In this document: piece after piece, positions 14,591 to 22,878 of the stretch | Layout of the letters: each line of letters begins with the position of its first letter | Numbering within the stretch: position 1 is the first letter of the stretch | NCBI RefSeq assembly: GCF_013408985.1 | Contig: NZ_JACBZT010000001.1 | Span: 2,914,001 to 2,978,000 of the forward strand | Direction: 5' to 3' | Length of the DNA: 64,000 bases | Source of the DNA: Petropleomorpha daqingensis | GTDB taxonomy: Bacteria > Actinomycetota > Actinomycetes > Mycobacteriales > Geodermatophilaceae | Notes under the pieces: model-generated | Databases searched by the model: none | The model's input: only the letters and a program-made list of their open reading frames with translations | What the model was told of the DNA's origin: nothing | Position numbers and translations under genes: made by a program

Positions 14591-16486
14591 GTGTCCGTCC
14601 GGGCCAGGGTTCGCGTGATCGGCGCCGTCGCGGTCGTCGTCCTCACCGGGTTGGTGGCGGCGGGGACGCTGGTCGTCCCCGCTGCCGCCCTGGCCGCGGC
14701 CTGCACGCAGACCGACCCGATCGACCTGCGCTACTGCGAACTCGGCGGCGCCGCCTTCCTCGGCGCCCCGGTGGGCGCGCGGCGCACGATCGGCGCCGGG
14801 CAGGTGCAGGACTACGTGCTGGGCTCGATCTACTGGACCCAGGCGACGGGCGCGCACGAGGTCTACGGCGCGATCAAGGCCCGCTACGACGTGGTGGGCG
14901 GGCCCGGCAGCTACCTCGGCTTCCCGACCACGGGGGAGACCGGGACGGCGGATGGCGTCGGCCGGTTCAACGACTTCGAGCGCGGGTCCATCTACTACAC
15001 CCTGGGGACAGGCGCGCACGTCGTGTGGGGCGCGATCTGGGGCAAGTGGCGTGCGCTGGGCGCCGAGCGCTTCCTCGGCTACCCCGTGACCGACGAGCTG
15101 GGCACCGGCGACGGCGTGGGGAAGCGCAGCGAGTTCCAGTTGGGGTCGGTGTACTGGACGCAGGCGACCGGGGCGAACGCGGTGTACGGGTCGATCCGCG
15201 CGAAGTGGCTGGCGCTGGGCGCCGAGCGCTTCCTCGGCTATCCGGTGACCGACGAGCAGGGCGCCGGCGACGGCGTCGGGCGGCGCAGCGAGTTCCAGCT
15301 GGGGTCGGTGTACTGGACGCAGGCGACCGGGGCCAATGCGGTCTACGGATCGATCCGGACCCAGTGGCTGGCGCTGGGCGGCGTGGCCTTCCTGGGCTAT
15401 CCGGTGACCGACGAGCTGAGCACCGGCGACGGCGTCGGGCGGCACAGCGAGTTCCAGCGGGGATCGATCTACTGGACCCCGGCGACCGGCGCGCACGAGG
15501 TCTACGGGTCGATCCGGAACGCCTGGGTGGCTCAGGGCTCCTCCGGCGGCCTGCTGGGCTACCCGATCACCGGGGAGTACTCGGTCAACGCCGGCCGCGA
15601 GAGCGACTTCCAGGGCGGCTTCATCCGCTGGACCGCGGCGACCGGCGGCACCCGGACCGCCGTCCTCTCGCCCTACGAGCACGCCGGCACGTGGGTGACC
15701 CGGTTCCGGTTCAGCCGCGAGTACGCCGGCACCAACCCGCCGATCACACCTGCCGACGTGACGGCGATGGCCGACGCGGGGGTGCACACGATCTATCTGC
15801 AGGCGGCCTCGGACGACCCGCTCTACCCCGGGCTCCTCAGCCCGGACCTGCTGGGGGACTTCCTCGTGCGGGCGCACGCGCGGGGCATGCAGGTGGTGGC
15901 CTGGTACCTGCCCCACCTCACCGACGTGAACGCCGACCTGGCGCGGTTGCGGGCGATGGTCGACTTCCGCGCCTCCGGGCAGGCGTTCGACGCGGTCGGG
16001 GTCGACATCGAGGACCTCTCCGTCGCCGACGTCGACACCCGCAACGCCCGGCTGGTCGACCTCTCGTCCCGTCTGGCCGCGGCGGCGCCGTCGACGACCC
16101 TGGGCGCGATCGTGCTGCCCCCGGTGGTCACCGACGTGCTCAACACGAACTACTGGCCGCGGTTCCCGTGGCACCAGCTCGCGCCCTACTACCAGGTGTG
16201 GCTGCCGATGGCGTACTGGAGCAACCGCACCGTGGAGTCGGGCTGGCGGGACGCCTACCGGTACACGGCGGAGAACATCTCGCGGGTGCGGGGCGACCTC
16301 GGGGAGCCGTGCGCGGCGGTATCGGTGATCGGCGGCTACGGGACCGCGATCACCGCCGCCGAGTACCAGCAGATGGCGCGGGCCGCGACCGACCAGGGAG
16401 CGGTGGGGGTGTCGATCTTCGACTGGACGACCACCCCGGCGGCGTCGTGGCCGGCGGTCCGCGGGTACGACGTCCGCGGCTGCTGA
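14591..16486 (+). CDS. secreted LGFP-repeat protein with glycosidase-like domain
   Basis: A 631-residue exported protein. The signal peptide (hydrophobic IGAVAVVVLTGLVAAGTL) is followed by six LGFP-type repeats of about 54 residues, each with a FLGxP turn and an F-x2-GSxYW strand (about residues 45-360), and then a TIM-barrel-like domain closely similar to the protein at 7995. LGFP repeats bind cell-wall glycans in mycolate and other actinobacteria, so the enzyme domain is probably tethered to the envelope. The repeats at about 15130-15240 and 15290-15400 are nearly identical in DNA, a sign of recent duplication. The GTG has AGGAGG nine bases upstream. Confidence 0.8.
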   Translation: MSVRARVRVIGAVAVVVLTGLVAAGTLVVPAAALAAACTQTDPIDLRYCELGGAAFLGAPVGARRTIGAGQVQDYVLGSIYWTQATGAHEVYGAIKARYDVVGGPGSYLGFPTTGETGTADGVGRFNDFERGSIYYTLGTGAHVVWGAIWGKWRALGAERFLGYPVTDELGTGDGVGKRSEFQLGSVYWTQATGANAVYGSIRAKWLALGAERFLGYPVTDEQGAGDGVGRRSEFQLGSVYWTQATGANAVYGSIRTQWLALGGVAFLGYPVTDELSTGDGVGRHSEFQRGSIYWTPATGAHEVYGSIRNAWVAQGSSGGLLGYPITGEYSVNAGRESDFQGGFIRWTAATGGTRTAVLSPYEHAGTWVTRFRFSREYAGTNPPITPADVTAMADAGVHTIYLQAASDDPLYPGLLSPDLLGDFLVRAHARGMQVVAWYLPHLTDVNADLARLRAMVDFRASGQAFDAVGVDIEDLSVADVDTRNARLVDLSSRLAAAAPSTTLGAIVLPPVVTDVLNTNYWPRFPWHQLAPYYQVWLPMAYWSNRTVESGWRDAYRYTAENISRVRGDLGEPCAAVSVIGGYGTAITAAEYQQMARAATDQGAVGVSIFDWTTTPAASWPAVRGYDVRGC

Positions 16487-16569
16487 GGCCGCCCCCGGTC
16501 GCCTGATCAGGTGGTTGTGCCGGTCACCGAGCGTCGCGTTGTCCACAGATCGGCTGGTGAGCGCCCCGC

Positions 16570-16593
16570 GGACCGTCCAGTTCTCTTAGAGTC
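16570..16593 (+). promoter_or_regulatory. promoter motif upstream of tadA, shared with SpeD-like operon
   Basis: GGACCG, three bases, AGTTC, one base, CTTAGAGTC, with -10-like TAGAGT, 43 bases before the tadA start. It matches the motif at 9343 at 20 of 24 positions. The rest of 16487-16636 shows nothing else. Confidence 0.55.
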
Positions 16594-16636
16594 CCGGGGT
16601 CCTGGCGAAGGAAGACCGAGGCCGTACGGGGGTGCT

Positions 16637-17268
16637 GTGCCGACTGCTCTGGACGTCGTGGACGGCGAGGTCCGTGAGCTGATCCGCCGGCGCGGCCTGG
16701 ATCCGTTCACCGACCCCGCGCCGGTGCGCGTGCTCGTGCGCGATGTGGTCGCCGACTACTCCGAGCGCTCGCTGACCTCGGCGCTGCCGCCGATCGGCGA
16801 CGCGGAGTCCGTCGTCCGCGACGTGCTCGACCGCGTCGCCGGCTTCGGGCCGCTGCAGCGCTACCTCGACGACCCCGAGGTCGAGGAGGTCTGGGTCAAC
16901 GAGCCGGGCCGGGTGTTCGTCGCCCGCCGCGGCCGCAGCGAGCTGACGACGACGATCCTCGAGGCCGGCGAGCTGGCCGACCTCGTCGAGCGCATGCTGC
17001 GCACGAGCGGTCGACGCATCGACATGTCGACCCCGTTCGTCGACGCGGTGCTGCCCGACGGCTCCCGGCTGCACGTCGTCATCCCGGACATCACCCGCCG
17101 GCACATGGCGGTCAACATCCGCAAGTTCGTGCTGCAGGCGCACAGCCTCGACGAGCTCGTCGCGCTCGGCACGCTGACGGCGCAGGCCGCGCGGTTCCTC
17201 GAGGCCGCCGTCGCGTCCGGTCTCAACGTTCTCGTCTCCGGTGGCACGCAGGCCGGGAAGACCACCCT
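16637..17268 (+). pseudogene. tadA: Tad pilus assembly ATPase TadA/CpaF, N-terminal part (interrupted by element)
   Basis: The N-terminal half of a VirB11/CpaF-type secretion ATPase that powers Flp pilus assembly. Family features are YLDDPEVEEVWVNEPGRVFV and the start of the Walker A loop, SGGTQAGKTT, at about residues 201-210. The gene is cut two bases into codon 211 by the integrated element; read-through adds about 30 foreign codons and stops at 17362. The other half lies at 24985-25575, and joining them gives a 406-residue protein in one frame. The cut product has no complete P-loop, arginine fingers or Walker B and must be inactive. The GTG start is inferred from the GGGGG just upstream and from typical length. 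Confidence 0.85.
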
Positions 17269-17290
17269 CCACACCTGGGCGGACCAACAT
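17245..17290. other. attL junction of integrated element
   Basis: Chromosomal tadA sequence (to 17266), the two-base core CT (17267-17268) and the element's right attP arm (17269-17290). CCACACCTG at 17269-17277 is the near-perfect inverse of CAGGTCTGG at the other end (24976-24984). Confidence 0.8.
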
Positions 17291-17372
17291 GGGTTACTGC
17301 CCGCGATGACCGTCGGCGCCGGTCAACAGGCCGGATTCAACGGTCGGCGTCCTAGTCCGTGAGGATGCAGGG

Positions 17373-18278
17373 GTGAAGGCGAGTAGCGACTACTGGGCTG
17401 CCATGACTCAAGTCTTGCCGGTCGTCGCACTAGCAATTGTCTTGGAAATCCGCTTGGTAGTGAGCAGGTGGAATGAAGGTTTTCCGCGCTGGCTCCGCGC
17501 CCTGCAATCCACGCTCTGGGCGGGGATTCTTGCAGTCCTAGCTTTCGGTGAGACCAATGCATTGCGTGCACTGCGGGGCGACAAAGTGGCGTCCTGGTGG
17601 CCCGCGGCATGCGAGATCGCGGTGGGTTGCGGAATGGGCATCCTCATCATCTCGCCTGCTCTGGAGATTCTCGTGCGGGCCAACGCGGAAATCGTTGCGC
17701 GGCTCGTAGCCGCGCATCCCCTGGTGCGCTTGAAATCCTGGAGATTGCATCTGCAGGCGAATCGATACATGCGCCTCACGGAACGGGAATTGCGTCATCA
17801 TGAATTCAAGCTCTATTACAACATGTGGCGCTTGACCCAGATGGAGAAGTGGCAGGAAGAGGCTGCCAGTCTGGCTGTCCAGGGCCTCGACCAGGTTGCG
17901 GAGTCCGAGAGGGGCCGCGTACGGAGGATCATCAACGAGCTACCAGGACTGCGCGCCGAGTTGGCCAGCATCCGGGACGACGTGCAGGGGAGCATTCTTG
18001 ACTTGAGGGAACGGTTCAAGGCGTTCCATGCCCGTAAGGCCGAGACGCTGAGCAAGCGTCAGCGTTGGCGCGAAGACTGGCGCAGCTTCAATGCAAAGGA
18101 ACGTGAGGAGCTCAATAAGTTGCTCCGAGCGTTTGATGTTTCGGAGATGACCTCGGGTGAAGCGATCACGAGGCGGCTAGAAAGGGCGGGGAGCGATATG
18201 AACGAGACACCCGTTTTAGGCAACGAGCAAAGTCCATCAGACCCTCACCAAACGGCATCCCACGAGGCGCGACGGTAG
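17373..18278 (+). CDS. three-TM membrane protein with cytoplasmic coiled coil (element cargo)
   Basis: A 301-residue protein with a GTG start and GAGGA seven bases upstream. Three hydrophobic segments lie at about residues 12-30, 45-62 and 75-98; the rest is a charged helical region with coiled-coil character (about 120-270) and a hydrophilic tail. Base composition is clearly lower in GC than all neighbours (mid-50s percent by eye), and a rare TTA Leu codon occurs near 18214. It is the only plus-strand gene of the element and sits beside attL, the usual place for cargo such as defence genes. Its end overlaps the convergent gene by 34 bases. The family is not recognised. Confidence 0.7.
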   Translation: MKASSDYWAAMTQVLPVVALAIVLEIRLVVSRWNEGFPRWLRALQSTLWAGILAVLAFGETNALRALRGDKVASWWPAACEIAVGCGMGILIISPALEILVRANAEIVARLVAAHPLVRLKSWRLHLQANRYMRLTERELRHHEFKLYYNMWRLTQMEKWQEEAASLAVQGLDQVAESERGRVRRIINELPGLRAELASIRDDVQGSILDLRERFKAFHARKAETLSKRQRWREDWRSFNAKEREELNKLLRAFDVSEMTSGEAITRRLERAGSDMNETPVLGNEQSPSDPHQTASHEARR

Positions 18279-18925
18279 CGTGTCGACCATGGACGGCAAT
18301 TCGGCACCACGGCGCATTGGACGTCGTCGAGCCAAACGGTAATTGGCTCGGGGAACTCGGCTCGCCAGTGCTCGGGCTCGATCTCGGTGACCTCGCCGAG
18401 CTGCGCCGGATCGACGACGATCTCGGCCTCGCCGTTGGTGTCGATGCGTGCCAGCAGCGCGGCCCTCGGCGCCTGCGTGGTGAAGATCCGCGGCAAGGTG
18501 TGCGCGCCCTCGCTCGACCCGGTGCGGCCCTCAGCGTGGCAGCGCGCGACCGCGGGCTCGACCGTCCAGCTCATGCCCGCTCGGGCGCCCTGCTCGTCGG
18601 CGCAGCCCCGGAAAAGCGTCAGCGACTCGGGCGGCGTCCACTCCTCCTCGTCGATGCATGGACCGGTGATCGAGAACAGTGCGCGCCACAGCTCGACCGG
18701 CACAGCCTGCGTCGGGCGCGGTGCGAGCAGCGCCCACGCGCCGACGACGATCGCTCGCGCTGCTCCGCGCCTCAGCTCGCCAGCCTCAGCCAGCGCGAAC
18801 AGCCCACGCAGCGCCGCGAGCGCATCGGGCAGCGGCGTCGAGCGCTGCTGCTGCCAGTGACGGTGAACCTCGCGCGCACCGAGCAGCGCGAGCCAGCGCG
18901 CCTGCTCGACGTCTCGCTCGCTCAT
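18245..18925 (-). CDS. ADP-ribosyltransferase-like protein
   Basis: A 226-residue protein. The N-terminal half is helical; the C-terminal half carries spaced motifs like the R-S-E ADP-ribosyltransferase fold: LTLFRG (Arg106), MSWT (Ser119-Thr121), then GEAEIVVDP (Glu166/Glu168) after an APRAALLARI strand. Similar R...SWT...ExE proteins are common in actinobacterial phages and elements. If active it would use NAD to modify a host or phage protein. The ATG overlaps the stop of the upstream gene (ATGA). Assignment rests on motif spacing only. Confidence 0.5.
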   Translation of the reverse strand: MSERDVEQARWLALLGAREVHRHWQQQRSTPLPDALAALRGLFALAEAGELRRGAARAIVVGAWALLAPRPTQAVPVELWRALFSITGPCIDEEEWTPPESLTLFRGCADEQGARAGMSWTVEPAVARCHAEGRTGSSEGAHTLPRIFTTQAPRAALLARIDTNGEAEIVVDPAQLGEVTEIEPEHWRAEFPEPITVWLDDVQCAVVPNCRPWSTRYRRASWDAVW

Positions 18926-19326
18926 CGGGCAGCGCCCTTCGGTGGAACGAGCCGGGGGGAGGGGGGTCGCGGCGCGGAGCCGCTCGACCGGGAGCCATGG
19001 CAGCACCGCAGCTCGGGTACCGGAATAGCTCCTAAGGGCTCCCGCTCGCGCTGCTGCAGCGGGCTGGTCACATCGGTGACCGCCAGCCACTCGGGCTGGC
19101 CGATGCCGGTCGGGATGTGGTGCACGAGCAGACCGGCGCCGAGGAGGTCGGTGGCGTGCTCGACGAGCAGGTCGACGAGGGTCCTGCCCGTGGCTGGCCA
19201 GCCGAGCCGCAGCCACTCGGCGCACTCGGCGCGGCCATCGGCGACGAGCTGGCTTGGGTGGCCGACCACCGAGCCGCCGTAGCGCTCGACGACGGCGCAG
19301 AGCACGTCGAGCCAGTGGTCAGCCAC
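18922..19326 (-). CDS. hypothetical element protein
   Basis: A 134-residue frame beginning MADHWLDVLCAVVERYGGSV, with a folded-looking N-terminal half (WLRLGWPATGRTLVDLLVEH) and a Pro/Arg-rich C-terminal tail. It overlaps its neighbours by eight and four bases, so the whole minus-strand set reads as one operon. The family is not recognised. Confidence 0.55.
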   Translation of the reverse strand: MADHWLDVLCAVVERYGGSVVGHPSQLVADGRAECAEWLRLGWPATGRTLVDLLVEHATDLLGAGLLVHHIPTGIGQPEWLAVTDVTSPLQQREREPLGAIPVPELRCCHGSRSSGSAPRPPSPRLVPPKGAAR

Positions 19327-19729
19327 GGCGTACCTCGGCGAGGAAAGCGCGGACGTCGCGCCAGACGCACTGAGTGGCGCCCTGGAAAGCCAGCGAGACG
19401 CAGCCGACGTCGGCGGGCGACGGCTGCTCGGGTCCCTGGGCGGCGCTGGCGGGCAGCTCGTCGCGCGTCCGCACCACGCGCGGCCCGTCGACCGGCTCGA
19501 TGGGCGGCTGTGCGGCCTCCCACTCGCGGAGAGCGGCCTCGACCCGTTCCTCGGCTAGCACGCGCCACGGCACGGCCTCTGCGGGCTCGTCGGGGACCGG
19601 CTCGCGGTGCTGGCGCGGCCCGTCCTCGGGCATGGCGGGCACCGGCTCGTCGGAGGCGACCCAATCCTCGACGTAGGCGGGCGCGGTCGGCCGCGGAACG
19701 GCGCTCGCGGGCGGCCTGCGGAGCCTCAA
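19319..19729 (-). CDS. hypothetical element protein, Pro/Glu-rich
   Basis: A 136-residue frame with an acidic, Pro-rich N-terminal part and a short hydrophobic C-terminal segment (CVSLAFQGATQCVWRDVRAF). Its ATG overlaps the terminase small subunit stop (ATGA), which supports its being translated. No homologue is recognised. Confidence 0.5.
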   Translation of the reverse strand: MRLRRPPASAVPRPTAPAYVEDWVASDEPVPAMPEDGPRQHREPVPDEPAEAVPWRVLAEERVEAALREWEAAQPPIEPVDGPRVVRTRDELPASAAQGPEQPSPADVGCVSLAFQGATQCVWRDVRAFLAEVRRG

Positions 19730-20091
19730 CGGGCGGCCCTCTGGCCGTAGGTGCCGCGGGCACCGCCTCGGCGCTGCGGGCGGCCATCGGCCTCGGCGTC
19801 GCCGGTCGGGATGCGCAGGCTTGCCAGCAGCCGGGCGAGGGTCATGCTCTGTTGCCGCTGTTCGTTCAGGAGAGGGTGAGCGACCGGGTCGCCGCGGAAG
19901 TTGTCGACGGTGAGCGGCTGGCCGACGAGCGCGGCGGCGATGTCGTCGAGCCGGTCAGCGGTCCGGCAGGCCTGCATGAGCAGCGCCAGCTCGTGCTCCT
20001 CCAGCTCGTATTTCGTGAGCACCGAGCGCCACAGCGCCCGACCGCGCGCAGCCAGCTCCTTAGGCGGCCTGGGCGGCGTGTTGGTGGTCAT
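19726..20091 (-). CDS. phage terminase small subunit, P27-like
   Basis: A 121-residue protein matching the P27-type small terminase: PPKELAARGRALWRSVLTKY, then ELALLMQACRTADRLDDI and HPLLNEQRQQSMTLARLLASL, ending in a basic tail. Such subunits recognise pac/cos DNA and recruit the large terminase for packaging. No large subunit or structural gene is present in the element, which is the arrangement of phage satellites that redirect a helper phage. The ATG at 20091 has GAAGGGAA upstream; the longer open frame to 20148 is not needed. Confidence 0.75.
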   Translation of the reverse strand: MTTNTPPRPPKELAARGRALWRSVLTKYELEEHELALLMQACRTADRLDDIAAALVGQPLTVDNFRGDPVAHPLLNEQRQQSMTLARLLASLRIPTGDAEADGRPQRRGGARGTYGQRAAR

Positions 20092-20168
20092 GGTGTCTGT
20101 TCCCTTCGCTTGTGCGGTGGTGGCCGGTCGGCCGAGCCGGTGCCACACGACCCGGCCGACCGGCAGTC

Positions 20169-20990
20169 TCAGGCGAGCGCCTCGGCGATCGCGCCGAGCG
20201 CATCGCGACCCGCGGTGATGCGGCTCCGCTCGTGGCGGATCTCGGTGCGGGCGGCCTCGGCTCGGTCCTCGGCCTCGGCACGAGCCGCGAACAGCTCGAC
20301 CTCTGTCTCGTGCGCGGGCTTCCGGAAGTAGTCGGCGGGCGACGGCTCGGCGGGCGGGTCCATCGCCAGCAGTGCGGACGCTGCCTCCAGGTACGCCCTG
20401 ATCGGCTCGTCGGCCGAGCTGTACGCGGCTCGCGCGGTCCCCAGCCGCTGCGCGGCCTCGTCGGCGAGCGCAGCCCTCCAGGCGGGCAGCTCGGCCTCGA
20501 CGACGGCGTCGTACTCCTCGCGGGCGGCCCGGAGGGCGCGCTGGCGGGCGGCGTCGATGGCTTCGCGGCGGACCCGCTCGGCCGACCAGTCGGTGATGGT
20601 CAGCGCGGGCGGCTCCTCACCGGCCTCGATCGCGTTGTCGACGGCCAGCTCGGCGAGCTGGCGCTCCGCTCGCCGATCGCTCTCGATCGACCGGACGGCC
20701 GTGCAGCTAGCGCGCTCGGCGGTCGCTGCGTCCTCGACGGCCTCCCATGCCGAGGCGACCGGCTGCGGCGTCCCGTGCTCGTGCCACGCGGGCCGACTGG
20801 AGTAGGCCGCAGCCTCGTTGCTGCTCCAGCTCCGGTGCCTCATGGGGCCGCGCAGCGGGACGACGGAATTCGCCCCGTCCCGGCGCTCGGCGTAGCTCTT
20901 GGCGAAAGCCTCCACGGCCTGGGCAGTGACGCCACTGTCGTCCAGACGGTTGGGCTGCCCGCCAGCGCTGATGATCCTGGGCGCGGTCAT
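20169..20990 (-). CDS. coiled-coil hypothetical protein
   Basis: A 273-residue, Ala/Glu/Arg-rich protein that is predominantly helical from about residue 85 on (REAIDAARQRALRAAREEYD; later FAARAEAEDRAEAARTEI). It lies between the iteron region and the terminase small subunit gene. In phages a long helical protein next to terminase or portal genes can be a scaffold, but no such claim can be made from sequence. It starts at an ATG with AGGAGA about six bases before it. Confidence 0.6.
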   Translation of the reverse strand: MTAPRIISAGGQPNRLDDSGVTAQAVEAFAKSYAERRDGANSVVPLRGPMRHRSWSSNEAAAYSSRPAWHEHGTPQPVASAWEAVEDAATAERASCTAVRSIESDRRAERQLAELAVDNAIEAGEEPPALTITDWSAERVRREAIDAARQRALRAAREEYDAVVEAELPAWRAALADEAAQRLGTARAAYSSADEPIRAYLEAASALLAMDPPAEPSPADYFRKPAHETEVELFAARAEAEDRAEAARTEIRHERSRITAGRDALGAIAEALA

Positions 20991-21086
20991 GGTCGGTTCT
21001 CCTAGCTCGTGATGGCCGACCAGCGGTCGCGGGTCGGGGCTTGTTGGTGGAGGCCTGCAGGCCTGCCAGCGGGGCGGACACCAGGG

Positions 21087-21269
21087 ACCTCACACACACC
21101 CCCTCTAGAGGGGGGTGTGTGCGTGAGGTGTCCGCGCGGGGCCGGCTCGTGAGGTGCGTGAGATGGAACGTGAGGTCTCTGAGCTGCGGATTCGTCGATC
21201 TGCGTGAGGTCACGTGAGGTCACCGTGACCCCTCTTCGTCGAAGGGGTCGCGTGAGGTCACCGTGAGGT
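21087..21269. repeat. GTGAGGT iterons and large hairpin: candidate replication origin
   Basis: Seven exact GTGAGGT copies begin at 21123, 21149, 21170, 21204, 21214, 21252 and 21263, with a variant (GTGAGAT) at 21158 and an inverted copy (ACCTCAC) at 21087. Bases 21087-21129 form an imperfect palindrome centred on CCCCCTCTAGAGGGGG with CACACA/TGTGTG shoulders. The array begins within the last codons of the replication-type ATPase and fills the gap behind it. Iterons next to a rep gene are the standard form of plasmid and satellite origins. Confidence 0.6.
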
Positions 21270-22878
21270 CGGCCGACGCCGTGAGTGCGGTCCAGACGGT
21301 GGCTTGACGCGTGCCCGCTGGGGCCTCGTGCCGGTAGGCCAGGCCGCTCGAGACCAGCTTGTCGAGCTGGCGTCGGGCCTTCTCCACCTGCCCGCTGGAG
21401 GGCTTCTCGGCGTCGTACAGGGCCACCGCGGCGGCCTTGGCGCTGAGCCCCTCCCGCCGTGCCCGCAGCATGGCGAGCAGGTCGGTCCCCTCGATGAGCG
21501 AGGCCGTGCCGGTCGTGTGGTCGATGGCGACGCGCAGTGGGCCGACCTCGCCCGCGGGTGACTTCAGGTGGCGCAGCTCGACGACCGGGTCGCCAGGCTC
21601 GCCCCACAGCAGCACGACCGAGCCAGCGCCCGCGGTGATCCAGGCAGAGCCGTAGACGTCGGCGAGGCTGGTCGGCTTGGCACCATTGGCGCCGCGCTTG
21701 ACGAGGTGGTGCAGCTCCAGCACCTCGACACCGGCCGCGAGCACGAGCTGGCGGGCGCGGTTGTACGAGGCGCCGACCGCGTCGTCGACCAGGCCAACCG
21801 CGACGTCCTTCAGCGAGTCGATGACGACGGCGACGCGACGGCTCGCGAGGTCGCCACCAGCGGCCCGCTGCACGAGCTCCAGCAGCGCCTCGGGGCGAGC
21901 CGCGACGTCCTCGGGCGGCGGTCCCGACCAGACGACGAGGCGCTCGTCGAGCAGCTCCGGATCGGCGTCGGCCAGCGTCCGGCGCAGCGATCGGGCGATC
22001 TGCCGCGGGCGGTCCATGGCGAGGTAGACGACGAGGTCGAAGCACGCCACCTGCTCGCCGAGGACGGTGTCGGGCTCCTCGTCGATGGCTTGGCCGATCA
22101 CCTGCTGCGCGAGCGTCGTCTTCCCGATGCCGGGCGGCCCGACGAGCGTCAGCGCCTCGCCGGACTGCCAAAGACCGCCCCAGAGCTGCCCGCCGTCCTC
22201 GTCCTCGACCAGGAACGCGGACCCGCTCGTGAGCCGGTCGGGCTGCTCGGGCTGGGGGGCCACGACGTCGAAGCCGAGCCTGAAGCGGATCCGGTACCGG
22301 ATCCGGTCGGCGGCGGTGCGCTGAAGCTCGGCGTCCGGTCCGCGCTCCAGCCCGTCGACTCGGGCGAGACAGTCGGCGCACCACCACACATTGGTCGTCT
22401 GGTGCCCGCCGTCGGCGTGCTCGCGGGCGACCGCGTCCTCGCGGAGTGCGACGTTCTCCTCCAGCTCGACCGCCCGCGGCCCGTCCTTGGGGAACCGTCG
22501 GCCGCCCGGATACACGTAGCGCTCGCGCACGCCGTCGGACGTCTCGTAGGGCTCGACCTCGATCGCGGCGTCGGTGGCTCCCACGTTCGCGGGGAGGTAC
22601 ATCCCTCGCGCGGCCTGCTCCTGCCAGAGCTGCATGTTCCGTTCCTTGTCGTGGAGCCAGTCGGCGCGGCCGTCGACCCGGTGCTCGTACTCGGAAGAGC
22701 CGGGGCGCTTCCATTCGGGCCACTCGCTTAGGTCGGGCCCGTACTGGTCGACAAGCTCGGCGGTGATCTGCTGCTCGGCGAGCGGGCGCAGCCGGGCGAG
22801 GCGCTCGGCCCGCTGCTCGCGGGCGGCGTCCTCGATGGCGTCCAGCTCGGCGGTGAGGGCCTCGTCCCAGTCGCTCAT
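21220..22878 (-). CDS. RepA/DnaB-like replication ATPase (AAA/RecA fold)
   Basis: A 552-residue protein. An N-terminal region of about 215 residues with one CADC pair is followed by a RecA-fold ATPase: Walker A GPPGIGKTT at 247-255, Walker B RVAVVIDSLKDV near 335-345, and a sensor region with ELHHLVKRG. The C-terminal 90 residues look like a winged-helix DNA-binding domain (DLLAMLRARREGLSAKAAAV). This is the layout of hexameric replicative helicases such as RSF1010 RepA and of phage-element AAA proteins. The iterons at its 3' end support a replication role. Its ATG overlaps... the upstream gene's stop by four bases. Confidence 0.75.
   Translation of the reverse strand: MSDWDEALTAELDAIEDAAREQRAERLARLRPLAEQQITAELVDQYGPDLSEWPEWKRPGSSEYEHRVDGRADWLHDKERNMQLWQEQAARGMYLPANVGATDAAIEVEPYETSDGVRERYVYPGGRRFPKDGPRAVELEENVALREDAVAREHADGGHQTTNVWWCADCLARVDGLERGPDAELQRTAADRIRYRIRFRLGFDVVAPQPEQPDRLTSGSAFLVEDEDGGQLWGGLWQSGEALTLVGPPGIGKTTLAQQVIGQAIDEEPDTVLGEQVACFDLVVYLAMDRPRQIARSLRRTLADADPELLDERLVVWSGPPPEDVAARPEALLELVQRAAGGDLASRRVAVVIDSLKDVAVGLVDDAVGASYNRARQLVLAAGVEVLELHHLVKRGANGAKPTSLADVYGSAWITAGAGSVVLLWGEPGDPVVELRHLKSPAGEVGPLRVAIDHTTGTASLIEGTDLLAMLRARREGLSAKAAAVALYDAEKPSSGQVEKARRQLDKLVSSGLAYRHEAPAGTRQATVWTALTASADLTVTSRDPFDEEGSR

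Noticed and set aside
15000-15480. Tandem DNA repeats as a mobile or satellite repeat
   Set aside because: They are the coding repeats of the LGFP domains, with a period of about 54 codons in frame.
16637-17362. A naturally short tadA ending at 17362
   Set aside because: The last 31 codons have no family match, start exactly at the element boundary, and the missing part is found intact at 24985.
21002-22723. Long minus-strand Arg-rich frame overlapping the replication ATPase
   Set aside because: Amino acid composition and absence of motifs mark it as an out-of-frame shadow; the frame 21220-22878 carries Walker A and B.
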